This document shows positions 8,625-17,140 of a stretch of 64,000 nt of DNA, piece by piece. Under the pieces are notes generated by a model. It had not been told where the DNA came from, searched no databases, and worked only from the letters and a program-made list of their open reading frames with translations. Within the stretch, counting starts at the first letter, position 1; every line of letters starts with the position of its first letter. The position numbers were made by a program, and so were the translations under genes. Location: assembly GCF_900111155.1 (NCBI RefSeq), contig NZ_FOGG01000001.1, forward strand, positions 224,435-288,434. The letters run 5' to 3'. Source of the DNA: Pedobacter rhizosphaerae (GTDB taxonomy: Bacteria; Bacteroidota; Bacteroidia; Sphingobacteriales; Sphingobacteriaceae).

Positions 8625-10412
8625 TCAATTTTTCTCTCGCCTTGCTTTTCTGGCTTCCTTTCTATCGGCCCTTTTCTGTTCTCTTATTTTCTTGGCAACC
8701 ACCTTTTGTTGTTTCACCGGGTCTTTAACGGGTACAATTCCTACGCCTACAATATCTCTGATGCCAACGAAAATGGTTTTCCACATCAGGTTAAAGAAAG
8801 AGGCCGATTTTATTCTCGTGTTGGTCATGGTAGCCGTTCTTGGGCTTTCTCCTTTGGAAGGGTTTTCATCCTTCACCAGGATGGTGTTGGCCAAAAAGGA
8901 GAGTAATCCCTTTTCCTTGGTGCCTTCGCCATCAATATTATCAGAAAGCATTTTAACTTTTAAATTGTTATACCGCATATTCAGCGTTCCCGAAGCATTT
9001 CTTTGGTTCCCGTTAGCCTTAAAATCTATATGTTGCACGCGGCCACGCTCAATCTCTACCAGCCCCAGTGGTTTTGAAAGTGGGTTAAGTTGAGTAAGAT
9101 CGAAGTTGTCCATGCTGCCACTGTAAGCAAATGCCCCATTTTTATCGTTCAGGTTGAAATCAATTTTTACATGCAGTGCCCCGCTTCCCATTAAGCTGGT
9201 GTGCAGGCTGGCAATGGCATGATTTTGTTTCAATAACCTTAAACTATCATTGGTTACGTTGAGGATGTCTCCATGGAGCGATTTGAAATCAACCGACCCT
9301 GTCTTTTTACTGGCAGGGTTGTACTCCCCGTATTTCACATCCACGTTTTTTAACCTAACGGTATCTATGCGAATGGGGAATGCTAATCTCCTTAAGGCTA
9401 CATGAGGAAAATTTCGCCCCTTATCCAATCCTGAAGATGGCGGAGATTCACGACTCATAAATACCGCTACCTGTGCCGGACCAATTCTTAGCGACCCTGC
9501 ATGGAGTTTTTGATCGGTATTGAGCGCTACAAAGTCTACCTGCCTCAGTTCTATCTGCTGGAAATTTAAGTTGTAGCGGTCTTTCTGAACATTGTATTTT
9601 CTGCTGAAGGCAAGTTCTGGATAAAGTGGAGTTAGCTTTAAACCTTTAATGGTTATTTTTTTTTTTGCTGTAGATCCATTGATGCTATCTATCCGCATGT
9701 TGTACATTTTATCTTTAGTAACCGATTTGTACCCAGCAATATCAAAGGCAATATCTTTGGTGTAATAAAAACGGGTGGTATCGTTGGCCGATAAAGAATC
9801 TAAAAGAAAGTCTTTAACCGATACATTGAGGTGTTTTATAGAATTCACCACTTTTTTACTTCCCGCTTTATTGATGTAATCGAAATCGGCATCAACAATT
9901 TTAATGGTGTTAATGTGGATGGATTTTAGGGTTTTGGATAGCTGTTCGTATAGGGACTTTTCTACTTTGGTGGTATCTGGTTTTTTAGTCACCTTACTAA
10001 AGGTTACATTAATGGACGGTTTTTCGAGGATAATGGCACCTACAATTGCCTGTTTTTTAAAATAGGCCGTTAAAATACCAACGCGACTAACCTGGAGCTT
10101 CTTCAGTTTAAGCTCAAAGGTATGCGCTGGTGCACGATGCTGGATTTTTAAACTATCGTATACCTTTTGGTTTGTGCTGAGGGTAACATTTTGCAATGCC
10201 ATGCTCCCGGTAAGAATATTGATGCGAACATCTTTAAAATCTATATTATACAAATGATTGGAGCCGTTATATACGCCTTCCTTAATTTTTTCCGTAAGAA
10301 TAGGTTTCCATTTGGCATTGATAAATATGGCTCCAAAGGCTAAAATTAATACTAATGTGCCGAATATGGAACCAATCCAAACCCAAATGCGGTTTCTTTT
10401 CTGAACATCCAT
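8625..10412 (-). CDS. AsmA-like / DUF748-like envelope protein, paralog 2
   Basis: The 595-aa protein has an N-terminal helix (about 9-30), a beta-rich body and a basic Lys/Arg-rich C-terminal tail, as in paralog 1. Shared landmarks include KPLGLVEI, FAYSGSMDNFD and a VGIRDIVGVG segment near the end. The function is not established. By analogy with AsmA-like proteins it may assist lipid or outer-membrane homeostasis (inference). It is the first gene of the minus-strand group 10412 to 5173; the upstream 830 nt contains no gene. Confidence 0.6.
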   Translation of the reverse strand: MDVQKRNRIWVWIGSIFGTLVLILAFGAIFINAKWKPILTEKIKEGVYNGSNHLYNIDFKDVRINILTGSMALQNVTLSTNQKVYDSLKIQHRAPAHTFELKLKKLQVSRVGILTAYFKKQAIVGAIILEKPSINVTFSKVTKKPDTTKVEKSLYEQLSKTLKSIHINTIKIVDADFDYINKAGSKKVVNSIKHLNVSVKDFLLDSLSANDTTRFYYTKDIAFDIAGYKSVTKDKMYNMRIDSINGSTAKKKITIKGLKLTPLYPELAFSRKYNVQKDRYNLNFQQIELRQVDFVALNTDQKLHAGSLRIGPAQVAVFMSRESPPSSGLDKGRNFPHVALRRLAFPIRIDTVRLKNVDVKYGEYNPASKKTGSVDFKSLHGDILNVTNDSLRLLKQNHAIASLHTSLMGSGALHVKIDFNLNDKNGAFAYSGSMDNFDLTQLNPLSKPLGLVEIERGRVQHIDFKANGNQRNASGTLNMRYNNLKVKMLSDNIDGEGTKEKGLLSFLANTILVKDENPSKGESPRTATMTNTRIKSASFFNLMWKTIFVGIRDIVGVGIVPVKDPVKQQKVVAKKIREQKRADRKEARKARREKN

Positions 10413-10548
10413 TTTTTTTGGTTTTCATTTAGAACAGATATAGGGGGTAAAGGTTTGTTTTTCTTGGATAGCTTTCTCTTAGATGAACTTAGGAGGTGAC
10501 TATTTGTTGTGAGTTATGTGTTGCGGATCATGATGTTTAAACTAATTA

Positions 10549-10573
10549 GCCACGGAAACACGGAATACACGGA
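10549..10573 (+). repeat. Dispersed CACGGA-type motif, copy A
   Basis: The 25-nt segment has the form GCCACGGAA-ACAC-GGAATACACGGA. Near-identical copies occur at 16422-16446, 43503-43527 and 43686-43710, always between genes. Within it, CACGGA-like words recur about every 9-10 nt. Confidence 0.7.
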
Positions 10574-10679
10574 GGGGAAATTGGGGAATTTTGGTACTGA
10601 TCTTAGGTTCCTTAGATGCCTAAGGTGGTTGGATTTGTTGTGAGTTACGGGTTGCGGGTTATGGGGCATGATGCTTAAG

Positions 10680-11075
10680 TTTCTCTGTGAAATACTTGGT
10701 GGGCTTTGTGGTTGAAAAGTGGTAAGTTATAAGTTATAAGTCTGGGCGAATAACTAAGGTGCCTAAGGCGGCTTAAATGGTTACGGGTTGCGTGTTTTGG
10801 GTTGTGGGGCTGGAAGCATAACTGAGCTGCCTGAGGTGGTAAAATATGTAAGATAGTTTGATGGAAGATGGACTCTTTTTCTCTGTGAAATACTTGGTGG
10901 GCTTTGTGGTTGAAAAGTGGTAAGTTATAAGTTATAAGTCTGGGCGAATAACTAAGGTGCCTAAGGCGGCTTAAATGGTTACGGGTTGCGTGTTTTGGGT
11001 TGTGGGGCTGGAAGCATAACTGAGCTGCATGAGGTGGTAAAATATGTAAGATAGTTTGATGGAAGATGGACTCTT
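10680..11075. repeat. 198-bp tandem duplication
   Basis: Two copies, 10680-10877 and 10878-11075, differ at only about one base (CTGCCTGAGG against CTGCATGAGG). A third copy starts at 11076 and diverges after about 15 nt. 198 is a multiple of three, so a minus-strand frame stays open through both copies and mimics a repeat protein. The near-identity implies a recent duplication. Confidence 0.9.
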
Positions 11076-11186
11076 TTTCTCTGTGAAAAACTTGGTGTTC
11101 TCCGTGGTTAAACGTGCCGCGCTCACTAATTTGCTTAAATCTATTCAAAATAATCAAAGTGTAAACATTTCAACTAAATATGTCAA

Positions 11187-11219
11187 TTTGTCACTTTTAA
11201 TTAAATTTATGTATTTTTG
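11187..11219 (+). promoter_or_regulatory. Bacteroidota-type promoter of miaB
   Basis: TTTG at 11187-11190 and TATTTTTG at 11212-11219 are separated by 21 nt, matching the Bacteroidota sigma-ABfr form TTTG-N19-21-TAnnTTTG. The predicted transcription start is a few bases before 11230, shortly ahead of the miaB ATG at 11243. Confidence 0.65.
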
Positions 11220-11242
11220 CAATCCCAAAATCTTTTTATGAA

Positions 11243-12658
11243 ATGTTAGATTTACAAGTACAGGATAAAACGCACGATGAGGCTAGACAAGGAGAGGCTT
11301 TAATTATAGAAACGCCTCAAAAAGCAGATGCCCGTAAATTATATATTGAGAGTTATGGTTGTGCGATGAATTTTGCAGATAGCGAAATTGTAGCTTCTAT
11401 TCTTTCTGAAACTGGTTTTGAAACCACTGGCGATTATCACCAGGCAGATGTTATATTTATCAACACCTGCTCGATTCGCGAAAATGCAGAAACGCGCGTA
11501 AGAAATCGCCTGTCGCAGTTTGGTGTAGAAAAACGCCGTAACCCGAAATTAATTGTTGGGGTTTTAGGCTGTATGGCAGAGCGTTTAAAATCTAAATTTT
11601 TAGAAGAAGAACGTTTGGTTGACGTGGTTGTTGGCCCGGATGCTTACCGTGATCTTCCTAACTTAATTGAACAGGTAGAGGAAGGCCATAAAGCGGTTAA
11701 CGTTTTATTGTCGAGAGAGGAAACTTACGCAGATATTAGTCCGGTACGTTTAAACAGCAATGGCATCACTGCCTTTATTTCGATCACCCGTGGTTGTAAT
11801 AATATGTGTTCATTCTGTGTGGTGCCATTTACCCGCGGACGAGAGCGTAGCCGTGATGCACATTCTATTGTGGAAGAGGCCAAGAGCTTGTTTGCAGGGG
11901 GATATCGTGAAGTAACATTACTGGGGCAAAATGTCGATTCTTACACCTGGAAATCAGAAGATGAAACAGAAACGGTAAACTTCGCCCAGTTGTTGGAAAT
12001 GGTGGCTTTGGTTGATCCATTGTTGAGGGTTCGTTTCTCTACATCACATCCTAAAGACATTACCGATGAGGTTTTATACACCATCGCCAAATACGATAAC
12101 ATTTGTAACTATATTCACCTGCCTGTACAATCGGGAAATACCCGTGTATTGGAGTTGATGAACCGTACCTATACACGTGAGTGGTATATCAACAGAATTG
12201 ATGCAATTCGGAATATTATTCCTAACTGCGCTATTTCTACAGATATCATCGCAGGGTTCTGCACTGAAACGGAAGAAGAACACCTGGAAACTTTAAGCAT
12301 GATGGATTATGTGCAATATGATTTTGCGTATAATTTCACCTATTCTGAGCGTCCGGGTACTTTGGCTGCCAGAAAACTTGAAGATGACATTCCTGAGGAT
12401 GTGAAAAAACGCCGCTTAGCTGAAATTTTGGCGAAGCAACAAGAACATTCTTTAATGCGTTTACAAGAGTGGGTGGGTAAAACTATTCATGTATTGATTG
12501 AAGGAACATCTAAAAAATCTGACAAAGACTATTGCGGTAGGGGAGACAGCGGTGCTATGGTAGTATTTCCTGCCATTGATGGCGTTAAACCTGGCCAATA
12601 TGCAGATATTTTAATAGAGAAATGTACTTCAGCTACTTTAATCGGTAAAATCATCTAG
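11243..12658 (+). CDS. miaB: tRNA-2-methylthio-N6-dimethylallyladenosine synthase MiaB
   Basis: MiaB is a radical SAM enzyme that adds the methylthio group to i6A37 of tRNAs. The 471-aa protein has the N-terminal methylthiotransferase domain with cluster cysteines Cys40 (ESYGCAMN), Cys76 ([12 protein letters not shown]) and Cys110 ([10 protein letters not shown]). The radical SAM motif is Cys185-x3-Cys189-x2-Cys192 in [12 protein letters not shown]-terminal TRAM domain follows (about 410-470). All six expected cysteines are present. The ATG at 11243 sits behind a good promoter; an ATG five bases upstream hits a stop at once. It leads the cluster with the sigma-54 activator and lptE. Confidence 0.97.
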   Translation: MLDLQVQDKTHDEARQGEALIIETPQKADARKLYIESYGCAMNFADSEIVASILSETGFETTGDYHQADVIFINTCSIRENAETRVRNRLSQFGVEKRRNPKLIVGVLGCMAERLKSKFLEEERLVDVVVGPDAYRDLPNLIEQVEEGHKAVNVLLSREETYADISPVRLNSNGITAFISITRGCNNMCSFCVVPFTRGRERSRDAHSIVEEAKSLFAGGYREVTLLGQNVDSYTWKSEDETETVNFAQLLEMVALVDPLLRVRFSTSHPKDITDEVLYTIAKYDNICNYIHLPVQSGNTRVLELMNRTYTREWYINRIDAIRNIIPNCAISTDIIAGFCTETEEEHLETLSMMDYVQYDFAYNFTYSERPGTLAARKLEDDIPEDVKKRRLAEILAKQQEHSLMRLQEWVGKTIHVLIEGTSKKSDKDYCGRGDSGAMVVFPAIDGVKPGQYADILIEKCTSATLIGKII

Positions 12659-12747
12659 TTGCAGGTGGTAAGTAATAAGTTACTTAGCCAGTACCTAACA
12701 CCATTTGATCGAAAATAGAAAGCTACAAACCAGATTTAGGCATTTAG

Positions 12748-12771
12748 GCTTATAACTTACAACTTATAAGT
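12748..12771. repeat. Short inverted repeat between miaB and the activator gene
   Basis: CTTATAA and TTATAAG flank an 8-nt loop in the 142-nt gap. There is no T-run after it, so it is a weak terminator candidate. The wording resembles the TAAGTTATAAGTTATAAG phrase in the 198-bp repeat at 10.7-11.0 kb. Confidence 0.4.
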
Positions 12772-12800
12772 CTTTACTGCAACCCATAACACAATAAGGA

Positions 12801-14036
12801 ATGGATACACAAAATATAAAACAGCGTTTCGGAATTATTGGCAACTCGCCATTATTAAACCGTGCTATTGATATTGCCAGCCAGGTTGCGCCTACAGACA
12901 TGTCGGTATTAATAACCGGAGAGAGTGGGAGTGGTAAAGAGGTTTTTTCGCATATTATCCATCAGCTAAGTGCCCGTAAACATGGTGCTTTCATTGCCGT
13001 AAACTGTGGCGCTATACCAGAGGGTACAATAGATTCAGAATTGTTTGGGCACGAGAAAGGCTCTTTTACCGGTGCGCACGAAGCGAGAAAAGGTTATTTT
13101 GAAGTAGCCAATGGCGGAACCATTTTCTTAGATGAAGTGGCCGAGCTCCCTTTGGGTACACAAGCCCGCTTACTGAGGATTTTAGAAAGTGGTGAATACC
13201 TTCGCGTAGGATCATCTAAAGTGCAGAAAACCGATGTAAGGATTATTGCCGCAACAAACGTTGATGTATATAACCGCGTTAAAAACGGTAAATTCAGAGA
13301 AGATTTATACTACAGATTAAATACAGTTCCTTTACGTATACCGCCTCTGCACGAGCGTAAAGAAGATATTTATCTTTTATTTAGAAAGTTCGCAGCAGAT
13401 TTTAGCGATAAATACCGCAGTCCGGGCTTACAATTGGAGCCAGATGCGATTCAGATTTTAACCAACTACAGCTGGCCGGGTAACGTGCGCCAATTGAAAA
13501 ATATTGCCGAGCAGATTTGCGTGCTGGAGAAAGACCGTAACGTAACAGGTCAGGCTATTTTAAACTATATCCCCAACGAAGCCGGAAGTAATTTGCCAAT
13601 GGCGATCAATTCCACATCAAAGGAAGATTTTACAGAAAGAGATATTTTGTATAAAGTGCTTTTTGATATGAAGAAGGATATGGTGGAGCTTAAAAAGCTG
13701 GTGGCAGAAATTATTCAGCATGGCGGCAATACCGCTACGGTGCTGGCCGATAATCCACAGTATATTAACCAACTTTACCGGGATGTAGAGTTGCCGGTTG
13801 GCCAGGAGCATGCCTTTACCATTCAACAACCGACACCTAACAACAACAATAGCAACAACGATTACTTTGCGCATGATGCAGAGGAGGTAGAAGAATCTTT
13901 GTCGCTGGTAGATAAAGAGTCGGATTTGATTAAAAAAGCACTGAAAAAGCACAAGGGCAAGCGCAAATTTGCTGCGCAGGAACTGGGTATTTCAGAACGT
14001 ACGCTCTATAGAAAAATTAAAGAGTTAAATTTATAA
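12801..14036 (+). CDS. Sigma-54-dependent transcriptional activator without receiver domain
   Basis: This 411-aa protein begins directly with the AAA+ domain. Walker A is GESGSGKE (40-47), the sigma-54 contact loop is GSFTGA (87-92), Walker B is GGTIFLDE, and a C-terminal Fis-type helix-turn-helix ends in ERTLYRKIKEL. A low-complexity Asn-rich linker (about 345-355) separates the ATPase from the DNA-binding domain. It lacks an N-terminal sensory or receiver domain, so its activity is not controlled by direct phosphorylation of a receiver. It lies 19 nt ahead of lptE, as is common in Bacteroidota. Its target promoters are unknown. Confidence 0.93.
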   Translation: MDTQNIKQRFGIIGNSPLLNRAIDIASQVAPTDMSVLITGESGSGKEVFSHIIHQLSARKHGAFIAVNCGAIPEGTIDSELFGHEKGSFTGAHEARKGYFEVANGGTIFLDEVAELPLGTQARLLRILESGEYLRVGSSKVQKTDVRIIAATNVDVYNRVKNGKFREDLYYRLNTVPLRIPPLHERKEDIYLLFRKFAADFSDKYRSPGLQLEPDAIQILTNYSWPGNVRQLKNIAEQICVLEKDRNVTGQAILNYIPNEAGSNLPMAINSTSKEDFTERDILYKVLFDMKKDMVELKKLVAEIIQHGGNTATVLADNPQYINQLYRDVELPVGQEHAFTIQQPTPNNNNSNNDYFAHDAEEVEESLSLVDKESDLIKKALKKHKGKRKFAAQELGISERTLYRKIKELNL

Positions 14037-14055
14037 GTACTGGCCAACTAGGTTT

Positions 14056-14556
14056 ATGAAGATTAAGTTATTTGGATTACTGATTATTGCTGCACTAAGC
14101 TCTTGCGCTTATTCTTTCGGAGGAGCCTCCATCCCTGCAGAAATGAAAACGGTAACCGTTCGGATATTTGAAAATAATGCCCCTTTGGTGGTGCCTACAT
14201 TGAGCAATCAATTTACAGAAGCGGTAAAAACCCGAATCAGGAACCAGACGCGTTTAAGCATTACACCAAATGAGGGACAAGCTGTTTTTGAAGGGAGAAT
14301 TACAGGCTACGATATTAAACCTATTGCGCTACAATCTAACAGTATGCCTACCGCTGCAGGAAACCGCTTAACCATTACAGTTGCGGTAAAGTTTACCAAT
14401 ACCTTAGATAGTAAAGGTAGTTTTGAAGAAAGCTTTACCCGTTACTACGATTTCTTAAACGGGGCATCTATTCAGTCGCTTTTACCTGCGGCGATAGAAA
14501 ACATCAATAAACAGTTAACAGAAGATATATTTAACAGGGCATTTGCTCAGTGGTAG
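14056..14556 (+). CDS. lptE: LptE-like LPS assembly lipoprotein
   Basis: The 166-aa protein has a lipoprotein signal with lipobox LSSC (lipidated Cys17) and a body of LptE size. Phrases such as SIPAEMKTVTVRIFENNAP and the following LSNQFTEAVKTRI match the Bacteroidota LptE group. LptE plugs the LptD outer-membrane translocon that inserts lipopolysaccharide. It follows the sigma-54 activator by 19 nt and precedes a TPR protein and secG in an envelope/secretion run. Family assignment rests on sequence style and context. Confidence 0.78.
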   Translation: MKIKLFGLLIIAALSSCAYSFGGASIPAEMKTVTVRIFENNAPLVVPTLSNQFTEAVKTRIRNQTRLSITPNEGQAVFEGRITGYDIKPIALQSNSMPTAAGNRLTITVAVKFTNTLDSKGSFEESFTRYYDFLNGASIQSLLPAAIENINKQLTEDIFNRAFAQW

Positions 14557-14681
14557 TTGTAGCTGTATTGAGCTGATTAATTTGAGCTTAACTGCACATT
14601 TTTCCGTTCGGCCGTTCACAACCTGAAACTAAACTTTTCAAAAACCACCTACATTTTTTAACTTAGCAGCAAACCGTAAAA

Positions 14682-15728
14682 ATGGATAACAAACAGCTTT
14701 TGGCAGATTTACTCTCACAACCGGGCAAGGTTTCGCCAGAGCATGTGCCTTTTTTGCAAGAAATGCTGCAGCAATATCCATTTGCACAACCCATTCATCA
14801 ATTATTGGCGAAGGCCGATGCACAATTTGTTCCGAAGGCAGCACTTTACAGTACAGGAGCTTCTTTATACCATATTTTGCAAACTACATTTACCCCTGAG
14901 GAGGTGGAAGTAGAAGCAGAACCTTTAATGGTTGAAGAAAAGGAGGCAGATGAGCAAGAGGTTTTTGAAGAGATTACAGAACATCAACCGGAAATACAAA
15001 ATACTGCTCAGCCTGTAAATACAGAAGCGCCTAACCCTATTCCGGGAGTGGATAGCCAGCTGGTTGATTTACCTGCACAGGATGATTCTTTTATTGAAAG
15101 CGCAGCGGCGATTGATTTCTTTGCCTTTGAAGAAAAGGAAGAGCTGATTACCGTGCCGGCAGCACCTTTAATTGAAACCATTGTTCCTGATGAGCCGGAA
15201 GTTAATTTTGTTTCCAAGTATGATGATGACCAGTTGCCCTACACTTTTTTGTGGTGGCTGGCCAAGACCCGTAAGGAGCATGAGCAAATTTTTCAGCCTT
15301 ATGCGCAACCGCGACCTGCTGTTGCCCGCAGACCAGAAAATAATCAGGTGCAAAATCAGGCTGAGTTTCAACAGCAATACGTAGAGCATATTTTTCATAT
15401 TCAAACCCCATTTGAAGTAGCAGATCATTTGGCAGAATATCCTGTTGCTGATGCAAAAGATGCTAAGGGGGCAGAAATTATAGAAAGATTCTTAAAAGAA
15501 GACCCCACTATAAAGCCGCCAAAGCCAGAGCAGATTGATAATGAAAATAAGGCGAAGAAAAGCGCTGAAGATCACTACGACCTCGTTTCGGAAACACTGG
15601 CCAAAATTTATATCGAGCAAATGCTTTATCACAAGGCCATAGATACTTATAAAAAATTAAGTTTGAAATATCCAGAAAAAAGTGGTTACTTTGCCGACCT
15701 TATCCAATCTATAGAAAAGAAATTTTAA
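14682..15728 (+). CDS. TPR-like conserved protein with acidic central region
   Basis: The 348-aa protein has a structured N-terminus (about 1-75), an acidic low-complexity middle rich in Glu, Pro and Val (about 80-165), and a C-terminal TPR-like helical pair including the phrase YHKAIDTYKKLSLKYPEK. No signal peptide is seen, so it is probably cytoplasmic. Its position between lptE and secG suggests a link to envelope or secretion functions. The function is unknown. secG starts 13 nt downstream. Confidence 0.7.
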   Translation: MDNKQLLADLLSQPGKVSPEHVPFLQEMLQQYPFAQPIHQLLAKADAQFVPKAALYSTGASLYHILQTTFTPEEVEVEAEPLMVEEKEADEQEVFEEITEHQPEIQNTAQPVNTEAPNPIPGVDSQLVDLPAQDDSFIESAAAIDFFAFEEKEELITVPAAPLIETIVPDEPEVNFVSKYDDDQLPYTFLWWLAKTRKEHEQIFQPYAQPRPAVARRPENNQVQNQAEFQQQYVEHIFHIQTPFEVADHLAEYPVADAKDAKGAEIIERFLKEDPTIKPPKPEQIDNENKAKKSAEDHYDLVSETLAKIYIEQMLYHKAIDTYKKLSLKYPEKSGYFADLIQSIEKKF

Positions 15729-15741
15729 AACATATTTTACA

Positions 15742-16101
15742 ATGGTAACCTTTTTAATCATTTTATTAATTATTGTATGTGTAGCCTTAGGCTTATTTGT
15801 ATTGATACAAAACCCTAAAGGTGGCGGTTTAGCTGCTGGCGCTGGAAGTAGCAATATGTTCGGTGTACAACGTACAGGTGATGTTCTGGAAAAAGGCTCA
15901 TGGATTTTGTTAACCCTAATTGTAGTGTTAACCTTAGGAATTACTACCGTTGCAAAAACAGGTGGTAGTGCTACAGCTGTTGGAAATTCAGCTATTCAAG
16001 AGCGTTTAGATAAAACACCTTCTCCATCTCCAATTGGTGGTGCGTTAAACAACAGTAAGCCTGCGGCACCTGCTCCAGCTGCTGATACAACAAAGAAATA
16101 G
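15742..16101 (+). CDS. secG: Preprotein translocase subunit SecG
   Basis: SecG is the small accessory subunit of the SecYEG channel. The 119-aa protein has two membrane helices (about 2-22 and 53-72) and the conserved segment LIQNPKGGGLAAGAG between them, followed by a polar Pro/Ala-rich tail. Length and motif match the family well. It is the last gene before a strong terminator at 16123-16155. Confidence 0.95.
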   Translation: MVTFLIILLIIVCVALGLFVLIQNPKGGGLAAGAGSSNMFGVQRTGDVLEKGSWILLTLIVVLTLGITTVAKTGGSATAVGNSAIQERLDKTPSPSPIGGALNNSKPAAPAPAADTTKK

Positions 16102-16122
16102 TCAATTTATTTTGATCAAATG

Positions 16123-16155
16123 AAAAGCTTTCCTCCAAAGGGAAAGCTTTTTTTG
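16123..16155 (+). terminator. Rho-independent terminator of secG
   Basis: A perfect 11-bp stem (AAAAGCTTTCC paired with GGAAAGCTTTT) encloses a 7-nt loop and runs into a T tract. Confidence 0.88.
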
Positions 16156-16421
16156 TTGGTTCATTAGTTCATTGGCTCATTGGCTCATTTGGTTCATTGG
16201 GAAGTAACATCGCCAGCCTGAGGTGGGTGGGTAAGGATTAGCCGTCGATTCGAGGACAGTACAAGTTCTGCTGTCATCATTCTCGCACATGCGGGAATCT
16301 TAATGCCATCCCTGGTGCTTTAGATGGACAAGTATCTCACCGCCTTACATTAACCTGTACCTCCTTGAATAAAACCAGGCGAGTTATGATCGCCATTGCA
16401 CTTTCTGGTTTAAAAAGATTA

Positions 16422-16446
16422 GCCACGGAAGCACAGAATACACGGA
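16422..16446 (+). repeat. Dispersed CACGGA-type motif, copy B
   Basis: This 25-nt segment differs from copy A (10549-10573) at only two positions. It lies between secG and groES, upstream of the candidate groES promoter. Confidence 0.65.
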
Positions 16447-16553
16447 AAATTTAAATCTTTTTGCTTTGGGGCTTAAAAGCCTGATTTTGTACTTCAACGA
16501 ACCAAAATCTAATTTTTACTCTGCCAAGCTGACACTTTAATTAATCTATATTC

Positions 16554-16561
16554 TACATTTG
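16554..16561 (+). promoter_or_regulatory. Candidate -7 element for groES
   Basis: TACATTTG fits TAnnTTTG, but no TTTG is found 19-21 nt upstream. It would give a leader of about 110 nt before groES. A second candidate, resembling a sigma-54 site, lies at 16609-16623. Confidence 0.35.
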
Positions 16562-16676
16562 TTTATAAAATTGACAGAAGGGGTGAAAATTTGTCCCTGA
16601 AAACTACTTGGCACAAAAAGTGTTGTTTGACTGACTGTTAAAAAAAATTAAAACAATATATAAAATAATAAAAGTT

Positions 16677-16967
16677 ATGGCATTAAACCTAAAACCAATT
16701 GCCGGCACATCGAACAGGGTAATTGTTGAACCCGCTGCGGCAGAAGAAAAAACTGCATCAGGTTTGTATATTCCTGATACTGCTAAAGAAAAACCATCTA
16801 AAGGAACTGTAGTTTCAGTTTCGGAAGAAGATTCTGAAGGGAAAAAACCAAGTGTTAAAGTTGGTGACGTAGTTTTATATGGTAAATATGGTGGTACCGA
16901 GCTTCCTTATAACGGTAAAGATTATTTAATCATGCGTGAAACTGATATCTACGCAATCGAAGCATAG
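16677..16967 (+). CDS. groES: Co-chaperonin GroES
   Basis: The 96-aa protein is the GroES co-chaperonin, the lid of the GroEL folding chamber. The mobile loop is the region [19 protein letters not shown] (about 23-41), and the segment [13 protein letters not shown] and the ending [11 protein letters not shown] are family hallmarks. It precedes groEL by 173 nt, with a hairpin in the gap. The two are probably one operon. Confidence 0.97.
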   Translation: MALNLKPIAGTSNRVIVEPAAAEEKTASGLYIPDTAKEKPSKGTVVSVSEEDSEGKKPSVKVGDVVLYGKYGGTELPYNGKDYLIMRETDIYAIEA

Positions 16968-16980
16968 AAATTAGTTTTGA

Positions 16981-17015
16981 AGACTGAATGCTCAAATGAG
17001 TATATCATTCGGTCT
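16981..17015 (+). other. Intercistronic hairpin between groES and groEL
   Basis: AGACTGAATG pairs with CATTCGGTCT (one G-U pair) and a small inner CTC/GAG stem sits in the loop. No T tract follows, so it looks like an mRNA-processing or stability element and not a terminator. A further 8-bp inverted pair (TTGAATGC near 17050, GCATTCAA near 17118) lies between it and groEL. Confidence 0.5.
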
Positions 17016-17140
17016 TAAAGGAAAACAATCAAAATAATTAATTAACAAATTGAATGCAGTATTAGGGTTTGGGAGGGTGCTTTTAGGAAAGTTGCTCATT
17101 CTATATTCTTTCATCCACGCATTCAAAATTAACAACAAAC

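Larger units (their letters stand above)
10413..11242. other. Gene-free intergenic region rich in repeats
   Basis: This 830-nt divergent intergenic region holds repeated material and the miaB promoter. From left to right: a near-duplicate phrase (GTTGTGAGTTA near 10507 and 10638), a CACGGA-type dispersed motif at 10549-10573, a 198-bp tandem duplication at 10680-11075 and a remnant of a third copy, then an AT-rich promoter. Open frames crossing it are repetitive and are judged spurious. Confidence 0.7.
16102..16676. other. Intergenic region between secG and groES
   Basis: This 575-nt stretch has no gene. It contains the secG terminator (16123-16155), a slippage-type run of TTCATTGG/CTCATTGG words (about 16158-16201), an imperfect palindrome ATTCTCGC-N4-GCGGGAAT at 16280-16299, CACGGA motif copy B (16422-16446) and candidate groES promoter elements. 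No CIRCE-type TTAGCACTC inverted repeat was found. Confidence 0.65.

Noticed and set aside
10680..11090. Possible CRISPR-like array
   Set aside because: The unit is 198 bp with no short repeat/variable spacer pattern and no cas genes nearby.
10675..11157. Minus-strand 160-aa open frame with a repeated 66-residue unit
   Set aside because: It is the translation of the 198-bp tandem duplication (198 = 66 codons). It has no start context, mixes repeat text from other gaps and shows no protein-like composition.
16102..16676. CIRCE operator before groES
   Set aside because: No TTAGCACTC-N9-GAGTGCTAA or near match was found on either strand.
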